The translations under genes and the position numbers were made by a program. Positions 34,609 through 43,273 of a stretch of 64,000 bases of DNA are shown piece after piece. The stretch covers positions 62,001 to 126,000 of the forward strand of contig NZ_JAGETY010000006.1 of NCBI RefSeq assembly GCF_017571525.1, written 5' to 3'. The stretch is from Hymenobacter sp. BT559 (GTDB lineage: Bacteria > Bacteroidota > Bacteroidia > Cytophagales > Hymenobacteraceae). The notes beneath the pieces are model-generated. The model did not search any database. It was given only the letters and a program-made list of their open reading frames with translations, and was not told where the DNA came from. Each line of letters opens with the position of its first letter. Within the stretch, counting starts at the first letter, position 1.

Positions 34609-34724
34609 TGAAAAAATAAAAAAACGCTCGGTATAGGCCGTGGCTAATATCTTGCCAAATAAGTAGTAAGGCGATGTGCGGAAGCTGAAGCAAGTATTTT
34701 TTAAGGGTAAAATCACGGCGGAAT

Positions 34725-34754
34725 TTGAAAAAACCACGCGCCGTAGTACATTTG
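34725..34754 (+). promoter_or_regulatory. Promoter of tRNA-Leu
   Basis: TTG (34725-34727), exactly 19 bases, TACATTTG (34747-34754): a perfect match to the Bacteroidota consensus. The predicted start is about 60 bases before the mature tRNA. Confidence 0.8.
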
Positions 34755-34820
34755 CACCCGCTTCGCCGCCTCAGCGAAGCCGGCCACTGAGCCGAAGCTA
34801 CAAGTTACCGATTGCCTTCT

Positions 34821-34902
34821 GCGCACGTGGTGAAACTGGTAGACACGCCATCTTGAGGGGGTGGTGCCTTCGGGTGTGGGAGTTCGAATCTCCCCGCGCG
34901 CA
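34821..34902 (+). tRNA. tRNA-Leu (GAG)
   Basis: An 82-base class II tRNA. The anticodon arm is CCATC-TTGAGGG-GGTGG with anticodon GAG. A long variable arm (TGCCTTCGGGT) and T-arm GGGAG-TTCGAAT-CTCCC follow. The acceptor GCGCACG / CGCGCGC has one A-C mismatch. CCA is not encoded. Confidence 0.93.
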
Positions 34903-34910
34903 CGTAGAAT

Positions 34911-34940
34911 AAAAAAGCCCGCTATACAGCGGGCTTTTTT
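34911..34940 (+). terminator. Terminator of tRNA-Leu
   Basis: AAAAAAGCCCGCT / AGCGGGCTTTTTT with loop ATAC. It probably also stops rqcH transcripts from the other strand. Confidence 0.9.
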
Positions 34941-34954
34941 GTGTTTTGGCTAGG

Positions 34955-36526
34955 CTATTTCTCAAATGGATTGGCGGGCACTACCAGCACTACCCGCTCG
35001 CGCTCTACCAGCACCTGGCCGGGCAGGGCGCCCTTGGGCTTGCGCACAAATTTTTTGGGCGTCACCGTGACCGGGCACAGCGAGTCGTGCTGGCGGCGCG
35101 AGTACCAGCCGGCCAGCTGGGCGGCGTGCGCTATCACCGGCTCCGGCACCGGCTGCCCTGCCCGGTGCCGAATAACGACGTGGGAGCCGCTCACGTCTTT
35201 GGCATGCAGCCACAGGTCGTCCTTATGCGCGTATTTCTGCGTCAGCAAGTCGTTGTTTTGCGCATTGCGGCCCACCAAGATGGTAAAGCCCCGGTCCTCA
35301 AATACCTTAAACGGTAGTTCGGTGGGTGCTTTGGTTGGCGTCGGGCTAGGGTCGAGGTTGTGCTGTTTGCGCCAGGTGCGCAGGCTCCGCAGCTCGGCCA
35401 GAGCAGGCTGGGTGTCCAGCTCTTCGAGCAACTCCAGCGCTTGCAGGGCTTCGGCTTCGCGGGCGGCTACGCGGGCTTGCAGCTGGCGCTCTTCAATCTG
35501 CTGGTTTTTGGCCTTGCGGTAGAGATTCTCGGCCGTGCGCTGTGGCTTTTCGAGCGGCTTGAGCTTAATAGCTACTGGCTCATTGGTGTAAAAATCAACG
35601 ATTTCAACCTGGCTAGCCCCCGGTGCTATGGCGTGCAGATTGGCCATGATGAGGTCGGCGCGGTGGCGGTAGCCCGCCTCGTGGGCCAGCGCGTGCAGGC
35701 GCTGACTGGCCAGGTGGGCGCTGGTGCTGGCTTCGTCGGCCCGGCGTGTAAGCAGCTGGCGCAGTTGGCGGCGCTCGGTTTCGAGGGCGCGACGGGCCAG
35801 TGCCAGTGGCACAAAGCGCCGTAGCGCCCCGATGGGGTCGGTACCAGATAGCGTGTCTAGCACTTCGCCCAGCGGCACCAGGCTCAGCCGGGTGCGGCCG
35901 TCGAGGTAGATAAGGTAGTAATGGTGAGAGCTTTCAAGCTCGGCCTGCAGCTCACGGGCTAGCTGTTGCTTTAGCTCGGCGGGTGCTGGGTCGTAGCCGC
36001 GCTGCTCGCGCAGGTAGCGCGCCGGCAGGTCGGCCAGCGCGGGGGGTAGCTTGCCGGTAGGGCCGATAGGTGGGCTAGCCACACTAGCGGCGTCGGGTAC
36101 GAGGTCGGCATCGGCCGTGTAGCGCTGGTGAAACAGCTGGGCCGGCGCGCCCGGCGCGGGCCGGAAAATAGCGTTGGGCCGGGGACCGTAGAGCTTAAAC
36201 GCGAGTGTGGCCGCATCTTCCACGAAGTTGAGCTGCACTACTCTGTCTTGCGGCCAGGCCTCGACGCTCGCCACCGTGCGGCCCAGCAGCTCGGGCAGCA
36301 GGTCGACCGAGTTTTGACGGGCACGGTGGAAGCTCTCGGGCAGGGCCAGCGCTGGGAAAGCGGCCCCTAGCTGCGCTTTTAACCAAAATTCGCCGCCAGT
36401 TTCGCTCAGCAGGCCTAGCACCAGCTCATCCTTTTCCTGCGAAAAGCAGCTCGCCACGCGGTAGCCGCGCAGCCGCTCGGTGAGGGCCGGGGCTAGCTGG
36501 CGCAGGAAATAGTAGTTGGTGTGCAT
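34955..36526 (-). CDS. rqcH: RqcH / NFACT-family ribosome quality control protein
   Basis: A 523-residue NFACT protein (relatives are RqcH, Fbp, NEMF/Rqc2). RqcH binds split 50S subunits carrying stalled peptidyl-tRNA and directs alanine tailing for degradation. The NFACT-N domain opens MHTNYYFLRQLAPALTERL and contains KLYGPRPNAIF at about 112-122. A long coiled coil spans about 240-375 (EALQALELLEEL and neighbours). The NFACT-R domain contains ILVGRNAQNNDLLT, DDLWLHAKDVSGSHVVIR and ends VVPANPFEK. The length is typical. It is downstream of two genes on the same strand. Confidence 0.9.
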   Translation of the reverse strand: MHTNYYFLRQLAPALTERLRGYRVASCFSQEKDELVLGLLSETGGEFWLKAQLGAAFPALALPESFHRARQNSVDLLPELLGRTVASVEAWPQDRVVQLNFVEDAATLAFKLYGPRPNAIFRPAPGAPAQLFHQRYTADADLVPDAASVASPPIGPTGKLPPALADLPARYLREQRGYDPAPAELKQQLARELQAELESSHHYYLIYLDGRTRLSLVPLGEVLDTLSGTDPIGALRRFVPLALARRALETERRQLRQLLTRRADEASTSAHLASQRLHALAHEAGYRHRADLIMANLHAIAPGASQVEIVDFYTNEPVAIKLKPLEKPQRTAENLYRKAKNQQIEERQLQARVAAREAEALQALELLEELDTQPALAELRSLRTWRKQHNLDPSPTPTKAPTELPFKVFEDRGFTILVGRNAQNNDLLTQKYAHKDDLWLHAKDVSGSHVVIRHRAGQPVPEPVIAHAAQLAGWYSRRQHDSLCPVTVTPKKFVRKPKGALPGQVLVERERVVLVVPANPFEK

Positions 36527-36533
36527 GAAAGAA

Positions 36534-37067
36534 TCATTCTTGAGGAAGAGGCTCCAGCTTCAACAGCTTTATCAGTAAAGGGCGCGATTTACGAACTTCC
36601 AGCCAAAACGGTACTGTAAACAGTACTGTGCCAAAAAGCAGTATCTCGACTGGAATCAAGAAGCTAGAACTGAAATGTTTGACTACTAGCCAAAAGGCAG
36701 TGATGCCTAGTGCGCTCATACTCACTAAGCAAAGCCACAGAGTAGCTAAGCCCAGGGCTAGTGGATTCAATCGATGACGCAGCCGCAACCGACTGCCTGT
36801 AGGATATTCAGGCTCAACCCAGCCAGTTATCTGGGGCAGCATTGCGTTGCGACCTGTAATAACCCGGCTAATTTCAAAGTCCTTGACTCCTGCACGGCCT
36901 CTAAAAGGTAGGTCGGGCTGTGCTTTGAAAAAATCACGCCAGCCAAGTGGTGGCAAAATAGCCCCTCGTATGCAGGACAGTAATTCAGCTGGTGGCAGTG
37001 GTGAACGAATATTCTTCAGTAAACCACGGAATAAATCGCATGGATAATATGGCCGTCGGTTACGCAT
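36534..37067 (-). CDS. Uncharacterised membrane protein
   Basis: A 177-residue protein I do not recognise. A basic, soluble N-terminal 100 residues is followed by two transmembrane helices (PLALGLATLWLCLVSMSALG at about 104-123 and FLIPVEILLFGTVLFTVPFW at about 135-154) and a short Lys/Leu-rich tail. Its ATG overlaps the stop of the upstream hydrolase gene by eight bases (ATGCGTAA), so translation is probably coupled. rqcH follows after seven bases, giving a three-gene unit. Confidence 0.6.
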   Translation of the reverse strand: MRNRRPYYPCDLFRGLLKNIRSPLPPAELLSCIRGAILPPLGWRDFFKAQPDLPFRGRAGVKDFEISRVITGRNAMLPQITGWVEPEYPTGSRLRLRHRLNPLALGLATLWLCLVSMSALGITAFWLVVKHFSSSFLIPVEILLFGTVLFTVPFWLEVRKSRPLLIKLLKLEPLPQE

Positions 37068-37833
37068 CTACCTCCACCACCAGCCCATCATACGCCAGCC
37101 GCACCCAGCCGGGCAGGGTAGTCTCTACCTCGCGGTGGCGGCCTAGCTGGTGGCTGATGTGGGTCAGGAAAGCCTGGCGCGGCCGCAATTCTTCCAGGAT
37201 ATTAACTGCCTCGCTCAAGGTGAAGTGGGAGAGGTGTGGCTCGTGGCGTAGGGCATTAAGCACGATAGTATCGCAGCCTTGCAGCTGGGTCATCGTGCTG
37301 TCGGGCAGAAAGTTGGCGTCGGTCAGGTAAGCTAGCCCACCGATACGGAAGCCTAACACCGGTAGCTTGTGGTGCATAGCGCGCAGCGGCTGCATAGGCA
37401 GGCCTAGCACGTCGAAGGGAGTCTGGTCGTCCAGGATGGGGTGTAGGCCCACCTGCGGCACACCAGGATACTTGTGCTCGGCAAACACGTAGGCATATTC
37501 GCGCTTGAGCTGCTCGATAACGCGCGGCTCGGCAAAAACGGGCATCTCCTGCTGCTGCCGGAAATTGAAGGCTCGCACATCATCGAGCCCCGCCGTATGG
37601 TCCTTGTGCTCGTGGGTAAACAAGATGCCATCGAGCCGGCTAATATGGGCGCGCAACATCTGCTGCCGAAAGTCGGGGCCGGTATCGATAACCAGGCTTC
37701 GCCCTTCCACGGCGAGGTGCACCGATACCCGCAGGCGCTGGTCGCGGTAATCGAGCGAGCGGCACACCGGGCAAGTGCAGCCTATCATGGGCACCCCCGA
37801 AGAAGTGCCCGTGCCTAGAAAGGTGAGGGTCAT
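37060..37833 (-). CDS. MBL-fold metallo-hydrolase (PhnP-like)
   Basis: A 257-residue metallo-beta-lactamase-fold protein. The metal motif is THEHKDHTAG (HxHxDH) at about residues 74-83, followed by H and D ligands (TDANFLP, LTHISHQLG). The N-terminal loop LGTGTSSGVPMIGCTCPVC with two cysteines is that of PhnP/LipB-neighbour type phosphodiesterases, where it can bind zinc. The substrate is likely a cyclic or diester phosphate, by family only. It is first in a unit with the 177-residue membrane protein and rqcH. Confidence 0.85.
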   Translation of the reverse strand: MTLTFLGTGTSSGVPMIGCTCPVCRSLDYRDQRLRVSVHLAVEGRSLVIDTGPDFRQQMLRAHISRLDGILFTHEHKDHTAGLDDVRAFNFRQQQEMPVFAEPRVIEQLKREYAYVFAEHKYPGVPQVGLHPILDDQTPFDVLGLPMQPLRAMHHKLPVLGFRIGGLAYLTDANFLPDSTMTQLQGCDTIVLNALRHEPHLSHFTLSEAVNILEELRPRQAFLTHISHQLGRHREVETTLPGWVRLAYDGLVVEVDA

Positions 37834-37840
37834 TCTTATA

Positions 37841-37931
37841 AATTATGAATTATGAATTAAAAACTATGAATCGGTGAGTGGGGCAAGGCCGTGCAGCTCA
37901 ATTCATAACTCATAATTTTTAATTCATAATT
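37841..37931. repeat. AT-rich inverted repeat with ATTATGAATT units
   Basis: The arms 37841-37871 and 37901-37931 are complementary at about 25 of 31 positions and are built of repeated AATTATGAATT-like units. They lie between two genes on the same strand. The stretch is very AT-rich in a GC-rich genome and looks like a small mobile or repetitive element. Confidence 0.5.
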
Positions 37932-37938
37932 AGTATCG

Positions 37939-38325
37939 CTAACCTACATACTGGCGCACTACGCGCACGAGGGCGTCAAAATCCAGCGGCTTGGGCAGGT
38001 AGTCAGTCACGCCGGCCTCGCGAAACTGCTCCATCGAGTAGTTGTTGGCATTGCCGGTGATGGCAATAACGGGCAGTTGATTGATGCGCGGGTCGGCGTG
38101 GGCCCGAATGTCGCGGGTGCACTCAATCCCATTGCGCACCGGAATATTAATGTCCATTAAAACCCCATCTACGGGCTGGCTTTCAAGCTGGCGAATTACC
38201 TCGCCACCATTTTTGGCCAGTACTATCCGGTATTTCTGCTGCTCCAGAATTTTGCGAGTCAGGCTGAGAATAACCGAGCTATCCTCGGCAATGAGGATGG
38301 TTTTGGGGGTAGCAGTTGGGGACAT
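37939..38325 (-). CDS. Single-domain response regulator
   Basis: A 128-residue receiver without output domain. The acidic pair is in LIAEDSS, the phospho-acceptor aspartate in VLMDINIPVRNG (about residue 60), the Thr in AITGNANN and the Lys in LPKPLDF. It begins 59 bases after the large hybrid kinase and is probably phosphorylated by that kinase's Hpt relay. No effector is apparent. Confidence 0.92.
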   Translation of the reverse strand: MSPTATPKTILIAEDSSVILSLTRKILEQQKYRIVLAKNGGEVIRQLESQPVDGVLMDINIPVRNGIECTRDIRAHADPRINQLPVIAITGNANNYSMEQFREAGVTDYLPKPLDFDALVRVVRQYVG

Positions 38326-38384
38326 GTGGAAAAATACGAGTAAACAAGGAAAATAAAAGCCAAAATACTGGTCGGCGTGACTAC

Positions 38385-41300
38385 TTAAGCATCGCTGGTA
38401 GTGAGCAAGCCGGGATAATTGGCGATAAAAAGGGCAAATAGCTGATTAAGCTCGGGCAGGCCGCTAGCCAGCACCTGCGTTTGCTGCTGCTTGATAGCTT
38501 TTTCCAAAGCTAAGGCTTGGGTTGCCAGCTTAGTCAGACCCAGCGTGCCGGCCGTGCCCTTGAGCTGGTGCAGCAGTGGGTGAAGCTTTTCTATCTCAGT
38601 AGCTTGCCAGTGCGCGTTTATCTGCGCCAGCAGGTCGGTAGTTTCCTCAATAAACTCGCCGTAGAGCTCGGCCGTGAACTCCTGACCCCCTAGCTGCAGT
38701 AGCTGCTTTAGCACTTCGGGGTCTACAATGGCCGGTGCGGGCGTAGTAGATTGTGTGGCCGTGGTGGTATCCGAGGTTGGGCCCGCTACCCAACGGGCTA
38801 GCATCTGGGCCAGCTGCTGGTGCTTTACGGGCTTAGCCAGGTAGTCGTCAAGGCCAGCTTCTACAAACCGGGCCGCGTCATCAGGCATCGAGTAGGCCGT
38901 CATGGCGATAATGGGCGGGCTAGCCGGACCCAGCTGCGCCTTGATGGCGCGGGTGGCTGCAATGCCATCAAGGCCAGGCATCTGAATATCCATGAGGATA
39001 ATCTGATAAGCAGCATTCGGCGCCGTGGCCCGAGTGATGGCCTCGTAGCCATCGCTGGCGATATCCACCTCACAGTTCAGCTTGGCCAACAGCCGCGCCG
39101 CCACTTTCTGGTTGATGATGTTATCATCGACCAGCAGCACGCGGGCCGCGGGGCCCGGCAGGGCGTCCACGGGTGGGGGCGGAGCCGGGGCCGGGACCTC
39201 AGCTACTACCTGCGCCTGCGCTGGCACCCGGCACTGGATGGTGAACCAAAAAATGCTGCCTTCTCCCGCATCCGACACTACTCCAATGGTGCCGCCGAGC
39301 AGCTCGGCCAGCTCCTTGCTGATGGCTAGCCCCAGTCCGGTGCCGCCGTAGGCCTTGCTGGGCGTCGTATCGAGCTGGGTGAAGCTGGTAAACAGCCGGG
39401 CCGCGTCGGTGGCCGAAATGCCAATGCCCGAGTCTTGCACCGCAAAGCGCAGCGTATGGTACTCGCCCTCGGCCCGTGCCGACGACACCACTACGCTCAC
39501 CGTGCCCTGGGCCGTAAACTTGATAGCGTTGGCAATGAGGTTGGCCAGAATCTGGAGCAGGCGCGTTTCGTCGGTAATGACGGTGGCCGGCGTGCCTGGC
39601 GCCAGGTGGCAGGTAAAGCGGAGGTTTTTCTGATTAGCGCGGTACAGAAACAGCGCCCGCAGGCGGTCGAGCAGGGGCTCGAGCGTGAGCGGGGCTTCGT
39701 TGAGCCGCATTTTGCCGGCCTGAATTTTCGACAAATCCAGGATGTCGTTCAGGATGGTCATCAGCGCCTCCGAGCTGGTGCCCAGCGTATCGACGTAGTC
39801 GGCCTGTTCGCCTGTGAGCGTGGTTTGGCTCAACAGGTCAATCATGCCGATGATGCCATTCATGGGTGTGCGCAGCTCGTGGCTCATGTTGGCCAGGAAC
39901 TGCGTTTTGGCCTCTGAGGCGGCTTCGGCTTGCTCCTTGGCCAAGCGCAAGTCGTCCTGAATGCGGCGTATTTCGGTGATGTCGCGGGCAATGCCTTCGG
40001 TGCCGAACCGCGTGCGCCGGGCATTGATGAGCACGCTTACCGGGTAGCCGTCGTGGTGGCGCAGCTGGGTTTCGAAGTTGCGTAGCTCACCCTGCTTGCG
40101 CAGTTTCTGGCGCAACTCCTGGTGTTGCTCGGGCTGCCAGTAAAAATCTTCGATGCGGTAGCTAAGGGCCTCTAAGGGGCTATAGCCCAACACCTCACGC
40201 AGCGAGGGGCTGAGAATGGTAAAGCGGCCCTCGCGGTCGGTGCGGTAGTATACATCCTGAAATGACTCGAAGATGGACCGGAATTTTTCTTCCTGGGCCG
40301 CCAGCACCAGCTGCGAGTTTTTGCTGGCCGTAATATCCTGCGCCTGCGCCGTTATCTCGTCAAACGAGCCATCGGTGAGGTAGATAGGCGCCAGGCTCAC
40401 GCTCAGCCACACGCTAGGGTAGCGCGGCACGCGCAGGTGCACTTCAAACTGCTGCGACTCACCGCGGGCGGCGGCCAGATAGCTGCTGCGAAAGAGTTCG
40501 CGCGTAGCCTCATCGGTAAGGGCAATGTCATTTTCCAGCACGTTGAGACCCTGGGTGGGCAGCACGCCGTTGCGTCGCTGGTAGAAAGTGGCATAGTTAC
40601 CGTTGAACGACACGAGGTGCCCCCGCCGGTCTACGTTCCAGATAAGCTGCGAGCCGCTCTCGAAAATGGCATTTAGTCGGGCATTCTGGCGGCCCACATA
40701 TTCTTCCTGGCGCTTGCGGTCGATAGCCAAGGCCACTTGGCCCGAGATAAAGTGCAGAATATCAAGGTCGGCGGGTGTGTAGAGGTCGGCTCGGTCGTAT
40801 TCCTGCACCGCCAGTACCCCGATGGTCCGGTCGCCCACGCTCAGCGGCGAGGCTAGCAGCACGGCGGGCAGGCGCCCAAAGGCCGTCATTTCGCCGGTAC
40901 GCATCAGGCGCAGTAGGTCGGCCTGCGTGAAGAACATGGGCTGGCCCTGCTCAATCACGTACTCGGTAATGCCCAGCGAAAATGGCCGCCCATCGCCCTG
41001 CTCGAAATAGGCATGCTGGTCGACGTAATACACGAATTGGAGGTGAGTGCGGGCATCGTCGCAGAGCGCGATAAAAATATTATTCGTTTCAATCACCTTG
41101 CCCAGCTCGCGGTGAATGGCCCCGTAGAGCGCCGGCAGGTCGTGGGCCGAAATAGCCAGGTTGGCAATACTGTAGTAGACCTTTTGCAGGCGCTCAGCCT
41201 TGATGCGGTCGGTAATGTCGTGCAGCACGGCCCTAGCGCTGGGCAGGCGGCCCGGCTGCTGCTCGCAGCTCACCGAGCCGATAAGGTGCACCGGGCGGCC

Positions 41301-41966
41301 AGCCTTGGTCAGCAGCACGGTTTCGAGCTTATTGAGGGCCTGCCCTTCGTAGAGGCGGCGCAATTGGTAGAGCAGCTTGGCGCGGTAGTAGGGGTGCACT
41401 ACATCGGTAAGCGGGCGGCCCAGCAGCTCCTCCTCGGTATAGCCCAGCTTCTCTTGCCCGGCGCGGTTCACAAACAGCAGCAGGTTGGTGGCGCTCAGGT
41501 GCAGAATGAGGTCATGCGAACTGTCGAAAAACTCACGCAGGTAAGCCGGCTCCGGTACCAGGGCCGGGGTGCGCGTGGTTTTGGTGCTGTTGAGGGTATA
41601 GCCGATGGTCCACAGGCCAGTAATATGCTGCTGCTCATCGCGCAGCAGCTGCGACTGCCACTGAATGACAATAGTTTCGCCCTGCTTCGTAAGAAGCTCC
41701 AACTCATAATATTCGGCGCAGGGCACCTCACCGCGCAACACGCTCAGCAAGTGCGCCTGGCGCTCGGCCTGCTGGGCTGGTGGCGTTAGCAGCTGATGAT
41801 AGGAGTGGCCAACTATCTGCGCACGCTTGTAGCCGGTTAGCTGCACGAAGGTGTCGTTCACCTCCGTCATGCGCCCGCCCGCGTCGAAAACCACGTAGGC
41901 AAGCTGCAGCTGGTCGAACATGTGCGCGGTAGCCGGTAGTTGCGGCCCCGAAAGTTGAGCGGGCAT
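38385..41966 (-). CDS. Hybrid sensor histidine kinase (PAS-PAS-GAF-PAS-PAS-HisKA-HATPase-REC-Hpt)
   Basis: A 1193-residue cytoplasmic phosphorelay kinase. Two N-terminal PAS domains are followed by a GAF domain (about 280-420), two more PAS domains, and then HisKA with NMSHELRTPMNG, phospho-histidine H696. The ATPase domain ends with GGTGLGLAISKELAELLGG. A receiver with phospho-acceptor at about D993 (IILMDIQMPG) and a C-terminal Hpt domain with LHQLKGTAGTLG, H1133, complete the relay. The domain order suggests His-Asp-His-Asp transfer ending on the neighbouring receiver at 37939-38325. No transmembrane segment is seen, so the input should be cytoplasmic. Confidence 0.93.
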   Translation of the reverse strand: MPAQLSGPQLPATAHMFDQLQLAYVVFDAGGRMTEVNDTFVQLTGYKRAQIVGHSYHQLLTPPAQQAERQAHLLSVLRGEVPCAEYYELELLTKQGETIVIQWQSQLLRDEQQHITGLWTIGYTLNSTKTTRTPALVPEPAYLREFFDSSHDLILHLSATNLLLFVNRAGQEKLGYTEEELLGRPLTDVVHPYYRAKLLYQLRRLYEGQALNKLETVLLTKAGRPVHLIGSVSCEQQPGRLPSARAVLHDITDRIKAERLQKVYYSIANLAISAHDLPALYGAIHRELGKVIETNNIFIALCDDARTHLQFVYYVDQHAYFEQGDGRPFSLGITEYVIEQGQPMFFTQADLLRLMRTGEMTAFGRLPAVLLASPLSVGDRTIGVLAVQEYDRADLYTPADLDILHFISGQVALAIDRKRQEEYVGRQNARLNAIFESGSQLIWNVDRRGHLVSFNGNYATFYQRRNGVLPTQGLNVLENDIALTDEATRELFRSSYLAAARGESQQFEVHLRVPRYPSVWLSVSLAPIYLTDGSFDEITAQAQDITASKNSQLVLAAQEEKFRSIFESFQDVYYRTDREGRFTILSPSLREVLGYSPLEALSYRIEDFYWQPEQHQELRQKLRKQGELRNFETQLRHHDGYPVSVLINARRTRFGTEGIARDITEIRRIQDDLRLAKEQAEAASEAKTQFLANMSHELRTPMNGIIGMIDLLSQTTLTGEQADYVDTLGTSSEALMTILNDILDLSKIQAGKMRLNEAPLTLEPLLDRLRALFLYRANQKNLRFTCHLAPGTPATVITDETRLLQILANLIANAIKFTAQGTVSVVVSSARAEGEYHTLRFAVQDSGIGISATDAARLFTSFTQLDTTPSKAYGGTGLGLAISKELAELLGGTIGVVSDAGEGSIFWFTIQCRVPAQAQVVAEVPAPAPPPPVDALPGPAARVLLVDDNIINQKVAARLLAKLNCEVDIASDGYEAITRATAPNAAYQIILMDIQMPGLDGIAATRAIKAQLGPASPPIIAMTAYSMPDDAARFVEAGLDDYLAKPVKHQQLAQMLARWVAGPTSDTTTATQSTTPAPAIVDPEVLKQLLQLGGQEFTAELYGEFIEETTDLLAQINAHWQATEIEKLHPLLHQLKGTAGTLGLTKLATQALALEKAIKQQQTQVLASGLPELNQLFALFIANYPGLLTTSDA

Positions 41967-42069
41967 AGAGTGCTACAAACGCATTGCCGGGGCCGAAGTT
42001 ATAGCTGGCAAAAGCGGTAGAAGTAGATTTGGGCGGAATTTACGGCCGCCGCGCCGTTTTACCTAGTCT

Positions 42070-43206
42070 GTGCCCATTTCTTCTCCCCGGCTGGTTTTCG
42101 CCGTCACCACCGACCTAAGCTACGACCAGCGGATGCAGCGCATCTGCACCAGCCTGGCGAAAGCCGGCTACAGCGTGCTGCTAGTGGGCTGGCAGCGCCC
42201 ACAGTCGGTGCCGCTAGGGCCACAGCTTTATCAACAGCACCGGTTGCGGGGCTGGTTTCAACGCGGCAAATTATTTTATCTGGAGTATAACCTGCGGCTG
42301 TTTTTTTATTTGCTGGGGCAGCGCGCAGCTGCTTGGGGCTGCGCCGACCTCGATGCCGCGCTGCCTACGTGGCTGCGCGCCCAGCTAGGGGGACAGCCCT
42401 TTGTGTACGACGCCCACGAGCTTTTCACGGAGGTGCCCGAGGTGGTGGCCCGGCCCGGTGTGCAGCGTGCGTGGCGGTGGGTCGAGCAGTTTGTGGTGCC
42501 CCGTGCCCGGCTGCGCTATACCGTGGGCCCGGCGCTGGCCCGGCTCTTCGAGGCGCGCTATCCGGGGTGCGGGTTTGCGGTGGTGCGCAATGTGCCGGCG
42601 GGCCCACCAGTACCTCCCGCTAGCCCCCCGCTGCCCCCCATCGGGCGGCCAGTGCTGCTTTACCAGGGCGCCCTCAACGTGGGCCGGGGCCTGGCCGAGC
42701 TGCTGGCGGCCATGCCTCAGGTGCCGGCCCGGCTCGTAATTTGTGGCGAGGGCGACCTTTCGGCCACGCTGCGTGCCCAGGCCGCCCGGCTAGGGCTGCT
42801 GGCCTCGGGGCAGGTCGAGTTTCGGGGCTACGTGCTGCCGGCCGAGCTGCGCCGGCTCACGGCCCAGGCCACGGTGGGCATTATGCTGCTCGAAAACGTG
42901 GGCCTGAGCTACTATTACTCCTTGGCTAATAAGTTTTTCGATTATGTGCAGGCGGGCGTTCCGCAGCTCTGCATCGACTTTCCCGAATACCGCGCCCTCA
43001 ATGCCCAGCACGAAGTGGCCGAGCTGGTGTCCGACCTGGCGCCCGCCACCCTGGTCGCGGCGTTGGCCAGGCTGCTACCCGGCGGCCAGCCCGCCGCCCA
43101 CTACCAGCAGCTGGCCGCCCACTGCCGCCAGGCTAGCCAGGAGTGGAACTGGGAGCGGGAAGAAAAAACGTTGCTAGGGCTTTATGCTATGCTTAAGTTA
43201 AAATAA
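42070..43206 (+). CDS. GT4-type glycosyltransferase
   Basis: A 378-residue GT-B-fold glycosyltransferase. It starts at a GTG (MPISSPRLVFAVTTDLSYDQRM). The N-terminal domain has FVYDAHELFTEVPEV, and the C-terminal domain has LYQGALNVGRGLAELL, the sugar-nucleotide block LVICGEGDL, and FFDYVQAGVPQLCIDFPEY near the end. The acceptor is unknown; cell-surface polysaccharide synthesis is the usual role. The stop codon lies in the first bases of an imperfect hairpin that leads into miaA. Confidence 0.85.
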   Translation: MPISSPRLVFAVTTDLSYDQRMQRICTSLAKAGYSVLLVGWQRPQSVPLGPQLYQQHRLRGWFQRGKLFYLEYNLRLFFYLLGQRAAAWGCADLDAALPTWLRAQLGGQPFVYDAHELFTEVPEVVARPGVQRAWRWVEQFVVPRARLRYTVGPALARLFEARYPGCGFAVVRNVPAGPPVPPASPPLPPIGRPVLLYQGALNVGRGLAELLAAMPQVPARLVICGEGDLSATLRAQAARLGLLASGQVEFRGYVLPAELRRLTAQATVGIMLLENVGLSYYYSLANKFFDYVQAGVPQLCIDFPEYRALNAQHEVAELVSDLAPATLVAALARLLPGGQPAAHYQQLAAHCRQASQEWNWEREEKTLLGLYAMLKLK

Positions 43207-43266
43207 AGAAGGAAGTAAGAGTTGCCGTTACGGTAGCTGTTACTGTCTCCTTCTCAATTCTTTATT
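43200..43266. repeat. Imperfect hairpin between glycosyltransferase and miaA
   Basis: AAATAAAGAA at the glycosyltransferase stop codon pairs with TTCTTTATTT at the end, with GAAGGA..GTAA and TTACTGTCTCCTTC inside. Its layout resembles the two better hairpins at 44197 and 45911. Confidence 0.4.
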
Positions 43267-43273
43267 TCTACTA

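Noticed and set aside
41013-41789. 258-codon plus-strand ORF over the hybrid kinase
   Set aside because: Antisense shadow of a well-supported kinase; no domain recognised.
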